From: Alteromonas hispanica
GTDB lineage: Bacteria; Pseudomonadota; Gammaproteobacteria; Enterobacterales; Alteromonadaceae
Assembly (NCBI RefSeq): GCF_010500915.1
Contig: NZ_JAAAWP010000004.1
Coordinates: forward strand, 186,001-250,000
DNA length: 64,000 bases
Direction: 5' to 3'
This document shows positions 45,292 through 53,686 of this stretch, piece after piece. Every line of letters begins with the position of its first letter. Position 1 is the stretch's first letter. The position numbers and the translations under genes are program-made. The notes under the pieces are model-generated. The model worked only from the letters and a program-made list of their open reading frames with translations, was not told where the DNA came from and made no database searches.

Positions 45292-45459
45292 GGCAAAACA
45301 ACCCTTTCGATTTTGAAAAAAATTGTGGAAAAAGAAACAACAAGTATAACAGGCAAGTTCACCAATACCCACCAGCGAAGTAAAACCGTTGATTCAAGTC
45401 GGTCTGATAAGCCATGCAAAACTAACGTGAAAACCCACGAAGAGCCTGATGTAAATGAG

Positions 45460-45798
45460 GTGAATAAAGAAAGTAGATGGTACCTGTACTTAATAGAAAA
45501 TAAGCTAGGGCAACTTTACACAGGTATTACTACAGATCCCGCTCGCAGAATTGCGCAGCATCGAGGTGAAAAACCTGGCGGCGCAAAGGCATTAAAGGGC
45601 AAAAGCCCGCTAGCCTTTAGGGCAATTTTTGAATTAAACAGTAAATCCGATGCCGCCAAATTGGAGTGCCGTATTAAAAAGCTAAGTAGAGTACAAAAGG
45701 ATAAAATTATTCAAACAGGCTTGTTACCCCTTACTAGCACTGAAGAGCCAAGCCCCTCTTCTACTCTTCGCGCTATCCGCCAAGTACAGCATTTATAA
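45460..45798 (+). CDS. GIY-YIG nuclease-family protein (YhbQ-like)
   Basis: The domain begins SRWYLYLIENKLGQLYTGITTDPARRIAQHRGEKPGGAKALKGKSPL. It has the YLY/YTG equivalents of the GIY-YIG motif, the catalytic-type Arg and the AKALKGKSPL stretch found in YhbQ/UPF0213. ECRIKKLSRVQKDKII follows with the Glu metal ligand region. No ATG is in frame before the domain. The GTG at 45460 is chosen because it places six residues before the domain as in the family. Starts at 45427 or 45313 are possible and would add a non-conserved hydrophilic tail. Its function is unknown, possibly DNA processing. It overlaps the end of the opposite-strand DUF350 gene by 26 bases. Confidence 0.78.
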   Translation: MNKESRWYLYLIENKLGQLYTGITTDPARRIAQHRGEKPGGAKALKGKSPLAFRAIFELNSKSDAAKLECRIKKLSRVQKDKIIQTGLLPLTSTEEPSPSSTLRAIRQVQHL

Positions 45799-46678
45799 TC
45801 ATTGCGTTACCAATACTTAGCGTAAAACCAAGCGCTGCCACACCAATGTTGTGCTGCTGGTCTACTTCCTGACGAAAGTTCATGCCATAGAGTATAATTT
45901 TTTTGTTTACCAACACTAAAAGATGAAGCGCAATTGTTAAGCCTACACTCACTATTAACCAGCCGGTGACATTACTTACATAGCCCGAAGGCTCGTAAAC
46001 TAGTAAGTTTTTTGCCGCAGAGACTATCATGGCAGTGCCTAACAAATTACCTGCGTGCTCTACCGCTAAAGCGATTTGCCCACCTTCTAAAGCCCCCTGG
46101 AACGAATCATTTTGATTATCTCTGGCATACCTGTATTCAAGAATGCGGGTCATCACGAGTAACATGGTCAGCACCACCGCGAAGCCGGTGACAATGGCGA
46201 TGATTGCATTCATATCGCTGCCATCTACCCACAGCATGATATTGCGAAGTACGATGGCACTTGCTACCAAACTTGCAGCGTCGACGAGGGCAACACTTAC
46301 ACTGCGTTCTGCAATCATTTCAGGGGTATCGACTTTATTAAGCACTAGTTTGTCGTGGGCAAAACGGCCAAATTTCACCAGCGCTATACCTATCAATCCG
46401 AAGGTAACCATGCCAATGGCGGCTTCTTGGTAACCCATACCGACATGCCGGCCCACTACTGAACTTAGTACAATACACAGTGACAGCATGCCCCCGGCAA
46501 TACTGATGCCGAATGCAAAGTTATCTTTTACTCCTAGTTCATCAGTTACCGAGAAGCGGCGGAATGCGCCGGTTAACCATTTCATGATCATAAGTAAGGC
46601 AAGAGCAATGCCTACATCCATAGCAAGATAAATCAATAGCTCTCGAGTTAAGGGTACTAGTTTTACTAACGCTTCCAC
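45773..46678 (-). CDS. Tandem DUF350 membrane protein (YjfL-like)
   Basis: The 301-residue protein has about eight membrane helices, which fall into two related halves. Each half contains a NxxxxGISIAGG-type or ALEGGQIALAVEH-type helix start and a hydrophobic repeat, as in DUF350. Markers are VKDNFAFGISIAGGMLSLCIVL and, near the end, NIGVAALGFTLSIGNAMII. The function of DUF350 proteins is unknown. It lies convergent with the GIY-YIG gene and divergent from glnE. Confidence 0.72.
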   Translation of the reverse strand: MEALVKLVPLTRELLIYLAMDVGIALALLMIMKWLTGAFRRFSVTDELGVKDNFAFGISIAGGMLSLCIVLSSVVGRHVGMGYQEAAIGMVTFGLIGIALVKFGRFAHDKLVLNKVDTPEMIAERSVSVALVDAASLVASAIVLRNIMLWVDGSDMNAIIAIVTGFAVVLTMLLVMTRILEYRYARDNQNDSFQGALEGGQIALAVEHAGNLLGTAMIVSAAKNLLVYEPSGYVSNVTGWLIVSVGLTIALHLLVLVNKKIILYGMNFRQEVDQQHNIGVAALGFTLSIGNAMIINAVLGG

Positions 46679-46865
46679 GCTATCTTTGCTCCTTGCACTT
46701 TATTTTTCTGCGTATTGCTGACTGGCAATCAAACCGTGTATGTTTGTAATTAAACATGGCGTTGCATGATTCAAATCCACGGTCTCAACGCGCGATAAAG
46801 TGAGTATTTATAAATTTTGACCTAAGGTTGATGCGAGTATTATGCCAAGAGACGAAGAAAATAGC

Positions 46866-49787
46866 ATGACAAACGTTGAAAGAGCTGAAAAACACTGGCA
46901 TCAATTGTTGTCACATAGTGGCACTTCTTCAATAGAAAACAGCAACGAAAATAAAGATTTAACTGCATTATTAGAAGGCAATAAGGACAATCTTCTCACC
47001 GCCCTCGCCCGCTCCGAGTTTCTTGCAGAGTTTCTTACACAACCGTCTCTGTCTTCTAAGATTCTTGAAAATGTAACTACTGCCCCACCAAGCAATGATG
47101 CAGAAGATTACTACACTCAGCGTATCTTAGAATGGTTGGATAATGTTAAAACAGAAGATGAGCTATTAGTTGCGCTGCGCCAATGTAGAAATGAAGAAAT
47201 GGCGCGAATTACTTATGCCGATGTGCTGAACCTACAAACTATCTCGGTATCTTTGGCCCAAGTTTCTGCGCTAGCTGATTGCCTTATAACCGCTGCCTAC
47301 AAGTGGTTATACCAAGATGCATGCAAACGCTATGGTAGCCCCATGGGAGAAAATGGCCCTCTGCAAATGTACATACTGGGTATGGGCAAGTTAGGAGGCA
47401 GGGAGCTAAACTTTTCCTCCGACATTGATTTGATATTTGCTTACCCAGAAAAAGGTGACACTCAAGGCGGTCGAAAGAGCATTGAAAACCAGCAGTTCTT
47501 TACCAAGCTCGCCCAAAAGCTTATTCAAGCACTCAATAAGGTAACCACTCACGGGCAAGTTTATCGCGTTGATATGCGTTTACGCCCCTTCGGAGACTCT
47601 GGCCCGCTAGTCATGCACTTTGCCGCCATGGAAGATTACTACCAAGACCAGGGGCGACACTGGGAACGGTTTGCCATGGTTAAAGCACGCATTATTAATG
47701 ATGATGGTTCTAACGATACGCAAACGCTTAAAGACATACTCAAGCCTTTTACTTTTCGCCGTTATTTAGACTTCACCACGCTTGATGCGCTGCGCAACAT
47801 GAAAAAATTAATAGCAACAGAAATCAGGCGCAGAAAGCTAAGCAACAATATTAAGCTGGGGGCCGGTGGAATTAGGGAGGTTGAGTTTTTTGCACAAAGC
47901 TTTCAACTCATACACGGCGGAAGAGAGCCTAAGCTACAAAGTAAGTCATTACTTACTACTCTAAATGCCCTCAGCGAGCTAGGTATTGTTGAAAGTAGCG
48001 TTACAGAGCAACTTAGTGAGAACTATTTATTTTTGCGCAAAATAGAACATACGCTGCAACAAAGCCGAGATAAACAAACTCAAACACTGCCCGATAGCGA
48101 ATGGGAGCAACAAGCGCTCATTAACGTATTAGGTTTTAACCATTACGACGACTTTTTAGCCAAGCTAAACATAGCAATGGAACAAATTCACGGCCACTTT
48201 AACGAGCTTGTAGAAGAGTCTCATGAAACGCACAGTGAAGAAGATGAATTATTTAGTGCTTGCCTAGACGCATGGCAATTAGAGCTTCAAAGCGATGAAT
48301 TTGTAGATGCATTTAGCGACCATCTTTCTCGTACAGAGGCAATGGGCATTTTCGATACCCTTGCTGAATTTAAAGATACTCAGCGAAATTATCGAATGGG
48401 TCAACGTGGAGAGGATACTCTGAGTAAGCTTCTCCCCGAGATATTGTATGTATTGGTTATTCAGCACCCAAACAACTCTGTTCAGGTGTTAAGTCGTTTA
48501 TTAGGTGTTATAGAGGCTATAACTGGCCGTACAACTTACCTCGACTTGCTGCTAGAAAATCCAGATGTACTTAAACAGCTGGTTAAATTATGCGAGCGAA
48601 GCGGTTGGGTAGCACAAGAGATTAAGCGCTTTCCCCTTTTGCTTGATGAACTCCTCACGCCGTTATATCTGGGGCAACAAAATACCGATATAGTTACCAG
48701 CAAGCGAGAGTATGAGCAAGACCTCAGACAAACCATGCTGCGCATTGAACAAGACGATGTTGAGTTGCTCATGGACGCGTGGCGTCAGTTTAAACTTTGT
48801 CAGCAGTTAAGAATAGCGGCAAGCGATATTAGTGACTCTCTGCCTATTGCCAATGTGAGTGACAAACTTACCGTGCTGGCAGAAGTGATACTTGAAAACA
48901 TTCTCAGTGCTGCATGGATGCAAATGAGCGAACGCTACGGCACGCCCTCTCACTTAGAGGGAACCGATAAAGGGTTTGGCGTAATTGGTTACGGTAAGCT
49001 AGGCGGTTATGAGTTAGGTTATGGCTCAGATTTAGATTTAGTGTTTTTGCACAACGCGCCAAGTGGCATTACTACTAACGGCAAAAAGCAAATTGAGGCC
49101 CAGCAGTTTTACATCAAGCTAGCCCAGCGCATTATGCACTTGCTTAACACAAAAACACTATTTGGTCAGTTGTACGAAACCGATTTAAGGCTCCGTCCTT
49201 CAGGCAATGCCGGCCTGCTATGCTGTCATGTAACAGGTTTTGAAAAGTATCAAAATGAAGAGGCCTGGACATGGGAGCATCAGGCGCTTGTGCGAGCAAG
49301 AGCCATTTGTGGAGACCGTTCCCTACTCAATCAGTTTAATGATGTGCGCAAGCGCATATTAACAAATCCAAGAGATAAAGCCGCTCTGGCAGACGATGTA
49401 TGTAAAATGCGCACAAAGATGCGTGATCACTTACTGTCTAAAACTCAGCAAAAGGTAGATTTAAAACAATGTGTTGGTGGCATTACCGATATTGAGTTTA
49501 TGACACAGTACTGGGTGCTAGCCTATTCTCACGACACGAAAGGCCTAACCCAATATACCGATAACCTTCGAATATTGGAAAGTGCAGTAGAAAACAGCAT
49601 TATCGAACCAAGCACCGCAAAGGGGTTACAAAAAGCGTATTTGAAACTAAGAGAACAGTATCATCACCTAACGTTGGCTGATTCCAAATTTGCAGACCAA
49701 ACAGAAGAATTGGATGAAATTCGAGAGCAGGTTAAAACACACTGGGAATTACTGTTTGGTAACGTTATGTCATTGCCAAGTGACTAA
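46866..49787 (+). CDS. glnE: Glutamine synthetase adenylyltransferase/adenylyl-removing enzyme
   Basis: The protein has the two nucleotidyltransferase halves of GlnE. The N-terminal adenylyl-removing half has YILGMGKLGGRELNFSSDIDLIFAY with the D-x-D metal motif and YRVDMRLRPFGDSGPLV. The C-terminal adenylylating half has IGYGKLGGYELGYGSDLDLVFLHN and YETDLRLRPSGNAGLL. Each is followed by a helical domain with a GG-I-(R/T)-(E/D) motif (GGIREVEFFAQ, GGITDIEFMTQ). The total of about 973 residues is close to the E. coli protein (946). It adds or removes AMP on glutamine synthetase under PII control. The start at 46866 is likely, 24 bases inside an ATG at 46842. Confidence 0.93.
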   Translation: MTNVERAEKHWHQLLSHSGTSSIENSNENKDLTALLEGNKDNLLTALARSEFLAEFLTQPSLSSKILENVTTAPPSNDAEDYYTQRILEWLDNVKTEDELLVALRQCRNEEMARITYADVLNLQTISVSLAQVSALADCLITAAYKWLYQDACKRYGSPMGENGPLQMYILGMGKLGGRELNFSSDIDLIFAYPEKGDTQGGRKSIENQQFFTKLAQKLIQALNKVTTHGQVYRVDMRLRPFGDSGPLVMHFAAMEDYYQDQGRHWERFAMVKARIINDDGSNDTQTLKDILKPFTFRRYLDFTTLDALRNMKKLIATEIRRRKLSNNIKLGAGGIREVEFFAQSFQLIHGGREPKLQSKSLLTTLNALSELGIVESSVTEQLSENYLFLRKIEHTLQQSRDKQTQTLPDSEWEQQALINVLGFNHYDDFLAKLNIAMEQIHGHFNELVEESHETHSEEDELFSACLDAWQLELQSDEFVDAFSDHLSRTEAMGIFDTLAEFKDTQRNYRMGQRGEDTLSKLLPEILYVLVIQHPNNSVQVLSRLLGVIEAITGRTTYLDLLLENPDVLKQLVKLCERSGWVAQEIKRFPLLLDELLTPLYLGQQNTDIVTSKREYEQDLRQTMLRIEQDDVELLMDAWRQFKLCQQLRIAASDISDSLPIANVSDKLTVLAEVILENILSAAWMQMSERYGTPSHLEGTDKGFGVIGYGKLGGYELGYGSDLDLVFLHNAPSGITTNGKKQIEAQQFYIKLAQRIMHLLNTKTLFGQLYETDLRLRPSGNAGLLCCHVTGFEKYQNEEAWTWEHQALVRARAICGDRSLLNQFNDVRKRILTNPRDKAALADDVCKMRTKMRDHLLSKTQQKVDLKQCVGGITDIEFMTQYWVLAYSHDTKGLTQYTDNLRILESAVENSIIEPSTAKGLQKAYLKLREQYHHLTLADSKFADQTEELDEIREQVKTHWELLFGNVMSLPSD

Positions 49788-49815
49788 TGCGCTGTCAAGC
49801 ACTTCTTTATCACCG

Positions 49816-49856
49816 ATAATGACCTCCTTAAGAAGGTCATTATGCTGTAATAATTT
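49816..49856. terminator. Bidirectional terminator between glnE and the PEP-CTERM gene
   Basis: ATAATGACCT at 49816-49825 pairs perfectly with AGGTCATTAT at 49834-49843 around an eight-base loop. On the plus strand the region after it is T-rich (AATTTTTAA at 49852-49860). It lies between the convergent glnE and PEP-CTERM genes and can serve both. Confidence 0.8.
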
Positions 49857-49873
49857 TTAATAATTAAGGTGTA

Positions 49874-50680
49874 TCAACACTTTCGCTTTCTAGCCAACAT
49901 AAGGCTTATTGCTGCAAAACCCAGCAATATAATGCTACCGGGGGCTGGAACATCGTTTACAACGTCAAGCGAAGTAGCATCGACAGCAATACCGCCATCA
50001 ACATCGATGTTTGTAAACCAGCCATATCGGTTTCCGCCAGCTACAGTGCCGATAAGATCGGCTGGGTTACTGCGAGTTTCGGTAAAGAGCAGATTACCCA
50101 TTGCATCTTTCAAATTTAAATCTACAGCTAAGACACCGGTGTCATCTCTAAATAAGTGTTCAAATATATACCAGCCAGAGTTAGTGACCTCGTAATTGTT
50201 TTGATTTTCAAGATCTTCTCTTGGCTCAGAATTTGAGTTATTGCTTCCACCTACCAGCAAACTTCCAGATGAAGTATCTTGCGTAACGTGAAATATAAAG
50301 TCACGTAGATGTGAGCCATCAGATCTACTTGATGCTACTGAGTAATCAAAGCCCGAGCCCGCAGACCAATTTGTGTCAAGATAAATTGCCGACTGAGCGA
50401 AGTAGGAGCCTGAAAATGTATCGCTGTAACTCCCGAATCTTGTAAAAGGTCCTGCATTCGTTTGAGAGAACTGGGCGTAAAAATTTCCTTTAAAAGCACT
50501 TATGCCACCTGTTCCCGAAACTTGGCGGTTGACATTACCATACCCAGAATTGTAAAACCATCCTGACGTATCTGTTTCAAACCCTTGTTGAAATATAGGT
50601 GTGGCCAATGCGCTTGGCAGCGCTGATATCACAGCGAAAGTGAATACTGCTAAGAGTTGTTTAAGTTTTATTCTTTTCAT
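49874..50680 (-). CDS. PEP-CTERM-type exported protein, probable XrtA substrate
   Basis: The protein starts at 50680 with a good GAGGATGAC ribosome site. The signal peptide is RIKLKQLLAVFTFAVISALPSALA, cleaved before TPIFQQGF. The mature part of about 225 residues is rich in Gly, Ser, Asn and Tyr, with a jelly-roll-like look, and no family was recognised. The C-terminus is DVPAPGSIILLGFAAISLMLARKRKC: a sorting motif PAPG in place of the usual PEPS, then a hydrophobic helix and a basic tail. This is the layout recognised by exosortase A, encoded 15 kb away. It should be cleaved near the motif and released or attached at the cell surface with the exopolysaccharide. Confidence 0.85.
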   Translation of the reverse strand: MKRIKLKQLLAVFTFAVISALPSALATPIFQQGFETDTSGWFYNSGYGNVNRQVSGTGGISAFKGNFYAQFSQTNAGPFTRFGSYSDTFSGSYFAQSAIYLDTNWSAGSGFDYSVASSRSDGSHLRDFIFHVTQDTSSGSLLVGGSNNSNSEPREDLENQNNYEVTNSGWYIFEHLFRDDTGVLAVDLNLKDAMGNLLFTETRSNPADLIGTVAGGNRYGWFTNIDVDGGIAVDATSLDVVNDVPAPGSIILLGFAAISLMLARKRKC

Positions 50681-50706
50681 GTCGTCATCCTCAAGTAACT
50701 TTATAT

Positions 50707-50741
50707 AGGCTATACACAATAGCCTTATACTTAAGTATAAG
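50707..50741 (-). promoter_or_regulatory. Two overlapping palindromes in the PEP-CTERM leader
   Basis: A perfect 18-base palindrome, CTTATACTTAAGTATAAG, occupies 50724-50741. Beside and overlapping it, AGGCTAT at 50707-50713 pairs with ATAGCCT at 50719-50725 around five bases. Both lie in the untranslated region of the PEP-CTERM gene, downstream of a sigma-54-like element. Only one of the two structures can form at a time. They look like an operator or a leader hairpin; no known regulator site was recognised. Confidence 0.55.
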
Positions 50742-50756
50742 CATGAATCAAGCCTT
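50741..50756 (-). promoter_or_regulatory. Sigma-54-like promoter ahead of the PEP-CTERM gene
   Basis: Read on the minus strand, AAGGCTTGATTCATGCT has GG and GC exactly ten bases apart, as in -24/-12 promoters, with AGGC and ATGC as the cores. It departs from the TGGCAC-N5-TTGC consensus. It would fit the general observation that PEP-CTERM genes of XrtA systems are controlled by PrsK/PrsR and sigma-54. No prsK or prsR is in the window. Confidence 0.35.
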
Positions 50757-50917
50757 ATTTTATAAAACCATTAAAATCAGTAAGCTAAAAGAAATTTACA
50801 TTATTTAAACTTAAATTTAAACTTATCTGTAAAATAACCTGACAACGAGAGCGTTAAAAACAACGATAGCAATAACAATTGCTCTTTCCGCAATAAATTC
50901 ATAACTGGCATTAGCGA

Positions 50918-51532
50918 TTAATCCACCAGCTCGCACTGATTTTTGAGGAAGTCGGTTTCTTCTGCCGTTACTACTAAAGAGCGTTGTTCGGCGCATAGAT
51001 AGGCTTTAACTTCACCTTCAAAGCTACTGTCTATCGCGCTTGCTATCTTGGCTAGCGAACCCGCTATGGTGTTATCTAACTGAAACTGATGCTTGATAAC
51101 AAAGTCTTGTTCCAAGTTCCAAATTAACTGCATGCCTTCATCTTGGGCATACTGAGAAATAGCCTCTCGAAGTGTATTGCCTTCGCTAAAAGAACGATAT
51201 TTTTTTTCACCTGTCCAATCGGAATCTGCAGGTCTCGCCTTATTCGTCATTTTTTCAAGTGTGTTATCAAGATTTGGATCTACGCCTGCTATATCGAGAA
51301 CAAAATCACTTTGCTCATCTTTCAGAGGATCTGTCGCTGACATTCTGAATTCGCTGTAAAACTCACTGAGCCCTTTGGAAACAGAGCGCTCTTCTTTGCG
51401 ACTTTCAGGGACAGGCGAAGCCTCTTTAGTTTGCAAAAAGTAGATAAGAGCACCAGCAGCCACCACCAGCACCACCGCTAATGTAATTTGTTTAGCCCAA
51501 AACGATGTGCTTGAGTAACCTGTTTGCGCCAT
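50918..51532 (-). CDS. TcpQ/PilL-like periplasmic anchored protein
   Basis: A membrane helix at about residues 11-31 anchors the protein, followed by a flexible charged linker. The C-terminal region (about 105-204), SEGNTLREAISQYAQDEGMQLIWNLEQDFVIKHQFQL then GEVKAYLCAEQRSLVVTAE, matches the pattern of the TcpQ/toxin-coregulated-pilus Q domain: strand-helix-strand units, an I-x-W near the middle and a Cys-x-Cys-like pair. Such domains are often found with pilus or secretin-type machines, but no such machine is nearby. The function is unknown. It is separated from the PEP-CTERM gene by about 240 bases, on the same strand. Confidence 0.6.
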   Translation of the reverse strand: MAQTGYSSTSFWAKQITLAVVLVVAAGALIYFLQTKEASPVPESRKEERSVSKGLSEFYSEFRMSATDPLKDEQSDFVLDIAGVDPNLDNTLEKMTNKARPADSDWTGEKKYRSFSEGNTLREAISQYAQDEGMQLIWNLEQDFVIKHQFQLDNTIAGSLAKIASAIDSSFEGEVKAYLCAEQRSLVVTAEETDFLKNQCELVD

Positions 51533-51588
51533 TAAACTTTATTCCTAATAAAAACTTTTAAACTTCAAAAAAAATTCCGCACATTTTG

Positions 51589-52560
51589 CTAATCATAAAG
51601 CGAGGGAGATGAATTCGATGGGCGAGTTTTAAACCGCTTGTGCATCCACAAATAACTTTCCGGCTGTTCTTTCACTGCGTTATCGATATGCTCATTAAGC
51701 AAGGTTAAAGCGTCATGGTCTTCCATCTCACCTAGGCCAAGCAACGGCGGAAAAATCTTAATTTTGTAGCCTTTTTTCGTGTACTGCGAAGTAATCAACA
51801 TAGGGACACTTTCAGAGCGCCGAATAAACATTAACGTTGCCGTGGTAGTTGCTGTGTCTTTTACCCCACCAAAAGGAACAAAAATAGACTGTTTAGGGCC
51901 ATAATCCTGGTCCGGCAAATATAAGCATAGTTCTTTGTCTTCCATCGCAGCTAACAGTGCTTTTGCATTGCGCTTATCAATCATATATTTGTTTGACTGA
52001 TTGCGTCCATGATACTGAAGATAGTCTATAAGAGGGTTGTTATGTTTTCGGTAAAAAGCGACGCTAGGATAGGAATAGCCGATACCTCGACAAGCAAACT
52101 CAACGTTCATGTTATGAAGCGCCATACCAAACACACCTTTTCCGGCTGCCCTAGCCGCTTCTATGTGTTCAGCACCTTCAATTTCAAACGCACGCTGTAT
52201 TCGCCAAGTAGGCCACCACCACCCCATTGCGGTCTCGAATAGCGCCATACCTGTTCGACGAATATTTTCACGATAAAGACTCTCCACTTCATCAACAGAT
52301 AATGATGGATTCCACAGCTCAATATTTCGTTTAGCCACCTTGGCTCTTTTAGGCACGATTAACGCAATAAGCTTACCCGCTCCGGCACCCAATTTTCGGA
52401 TGATTGGTAGCGGTAACCAAGTTATTAGATACAAAATACCTACAGCTAACCACACAGGCCAATAGCGAGGACCAAGAAAAGAGAGTTTAAATTCTGGAGC
52501 TTTAATTGCTGCAGCCAAGTTACTATCCGTATAATTCTGCATAAATGTGAAGGCTGGCAT
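51589..52560 (-). CDS. LpxL/LpxM-type lipid A lauroyl/myristoyl acyltransferase
   Basis: The protein has the lysophospholipid acyltransferase layout of LpxL: a membrane helix at about residues 36-55, KRAKVAKRNIELWNP, and ENIRRTGMALFETAMGWWWP. The HX4E catalytic motif is at His149-Glu154 (LHNMNVEF). KALLAAMEDKELCLYLPDQDYGPKQSIFVPFFG-type segment and YLWMHKRFKTRP complete the fold. It adds a secondary acyl chain to Kdo2-lipid IVA at the inner membrane. The window shows only one copy, so whether it is LpxL or LpxM is uncertain. A shorter start at an internal Met (residue 7) is also possible. Confidence 0.88.
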   Translation of the reverse strand: MPAFTFMQNYTDSNLAAAIKAPEFKLSFLGPRYWPVWLAVGILYLITWLPLPIIRKLGAGAGKLIALIVPKRAKVAKRNIELWNPSLSVDEVESLYRENIRRTGMALFETAMGWWWPTWRIQRAFEIEGAEHIEAARAAGKGVFGMALHNMNVEFACRGIGYSYPSVAFYRKHNNPLIDYLQYHGRNQSNKYMIDKRNAKALLAAMEDKELCLYLPDQDYGPKQSIFVPFGGVKDTATTTATLMFIRRSESVPMLITSQYTKKGYKIKIFPPLLGLGEMEDHDALTLLNEHIDNAVKEQPESYLWMHKRFKTRPSNSSPSLYD

Positions 52561-52788
52561 TGTACCAGAAGGATTTATTTTCAGCTATGCGAAGCACGCA
52601 TTGAGAAAACATGGAAGTGGACAGAAGCCTGAAGAGGTTTTGCGTTTTGAGGTTTGTAGTTTGAGGTTTGGTTGTAGTTTAACACTTAGTGGGCCAGCCT
52701 ATTTAGACAGCCCACCTGCTTACTCGCTAAATTTAAATACTCAATTAGATTGCTCTTTAAATTGCTAGCTTTTTAAATTTGCAGCGCT

Positions 52789-53046
52789 CTAATACGTTTT
52801 ATCAATCTCTTTAAGCTTCTTCTCAAAAGCATCGTAGTGATCGCTCGAGTCGTAGTCGAAGTGGTACTTATTATGAAAGCCGAACTGCAGCTTTACGTTC
52901 ACGTCTTCTATAAACAAGGTGTATCCGTCGTGGTCGGTAAACGCGGTTATGCCCATCAGCTTATACTCATCGCCTTCTTTTGCGCCGTGCTGGCGAATTT
53001 TATCGAACACTTGGAGTAAAAACTTGCTGTCTAATTCGTTTTTCAT
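52789..53046 (-). CDS. Small DUF3081-like protein
   Basis: The 85-residue protein MKNELDSKFLLQVFDKIRQHG, with KLMGITAFTDHDGYTLFIEDVNVKL and FGFHNKYHFDYDSSDH, resembles small proteins of the DUF3081 type in marine gammaproteobacteria. It has no signal peptide. Acidic and aromatic residues are frequent. The function is unknown. A GAGGATAC ribosome site lies ahead of it. Confidence 0.65.
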   Translation of the reverse strand: MKNELDSKFLLQVFDKIRQHGAKEGDEYKLMGITAFTDHDGYTLFIEDVNVKLQFGFHNKYHFDYDSSDHYDAFEKKLKEIDKTY

Positions 53047-53127
53047 TTTCTAGTATCCTCTTAACCTTTTATAACCGCCTAAGATTAATACTCGTTTAGA
53101 CTTGCTTTGGATTGCTCGAAAAATCAA

Positions 53128-53679
53128 TCAATTGAAGTTATAGCGTAATCCTAATTTCAGCATGTTGGTAGAAAAGCTATCTTCACCGCCGAGGTATGTA
53201 TATTCAAAACGTATCATGGCATTTTGTGACACATAATAGTCGAAACCCAAACCAACTAACCCAGCAGCTAGACCTTCGTCGTAACCACAGGTTGCTGGCA
53301 CAGCATCTGTACCGCAAGAGAGAGTGGCAGAAACATCTACTCTCGCTACACCAAGTTTATAAAAAAGTTCGCCAGTAGTGCTGCTCGCTTTTCCAAGAAC
53401 GGCTAGGTAAAGGGCTTCACTTTGCGCGTCAACACTGCCATTCTCGTTACTTTCAGAGTAATCGAATAAGTTCATGTAACCCGCTTCAGCATACCATTGG
53501 CGATGTATTTTATGACCATATGCTGCACTGTATGCGACTTCGCGATCGCTCCCGTCATTAAATTCAAAATCCGTATAACCTACCGTGATCACACCGTAGT
53601 TTTCAGGTGCAGCTTCTGCGTTCGAACAACCCAATGTTCCCATTAATAATGCACCCGCCATCCATAAATACTGCTTCAT
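53128..53679 (-). CDS. Small outer-membrane beta-barrel protein (OmpA/OmpX-like)
   Basis: After a signal peptide ending AEAAPENYG, the 183-residue protein has repeated amphipathic strands: GVITVGYTDFEF, QWYAEAGYMNLFDYSE, LFYKLGVARVDVSATL, AAGLVGLGFDYYVSQ, IRFEYTYLGG and LKLGLRYNFN. This suits an eight-stranded OmpA- or OmpX-type barrel. A GTLGCS stretch in the signal also looks like a lipobox, so lipoprotein processing cannot be excluded. It follows the larger barrel gene closely, with seven bases between stop and start, on the same strand, and is therefore part of the export cluster at 53-58 kb. Confidence 0.75.
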   Translation of the reverse strand: MKQYLWMAGALLMGTLGCSNAEAAPENYGVITVGYTDFEFNDGSDREVAYSAAYGHKIHRQWYAEAGYMNLFDYSESNENGSVDAQSEALYLAVLGKASSTTGELFYKLGVARVDVSATLSCGTDAVPATCGYDEGLAAGLVGLGFDYYVSQNAMIRFEYTYLGGEDSFSTNMLKLGLRYNFN

Positions 53680-53686
53680 CTAAACC

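Noticed and set aside
45292-45372. Longer N-terminus for HldE
   Set aside because: The extension is Cys/Phe-rich and unlike HldE, whereas the ATG at 45291 gives the usual N-terminus.
52640-52680. Short direct repeat of the TTTGAGGTTTG type upstream of the LpxL-type gene
   Set aside because: Only two imperfect units, with no spacer regularity; treated as low-complexity sequence, not a CRISPR or regulatory array.
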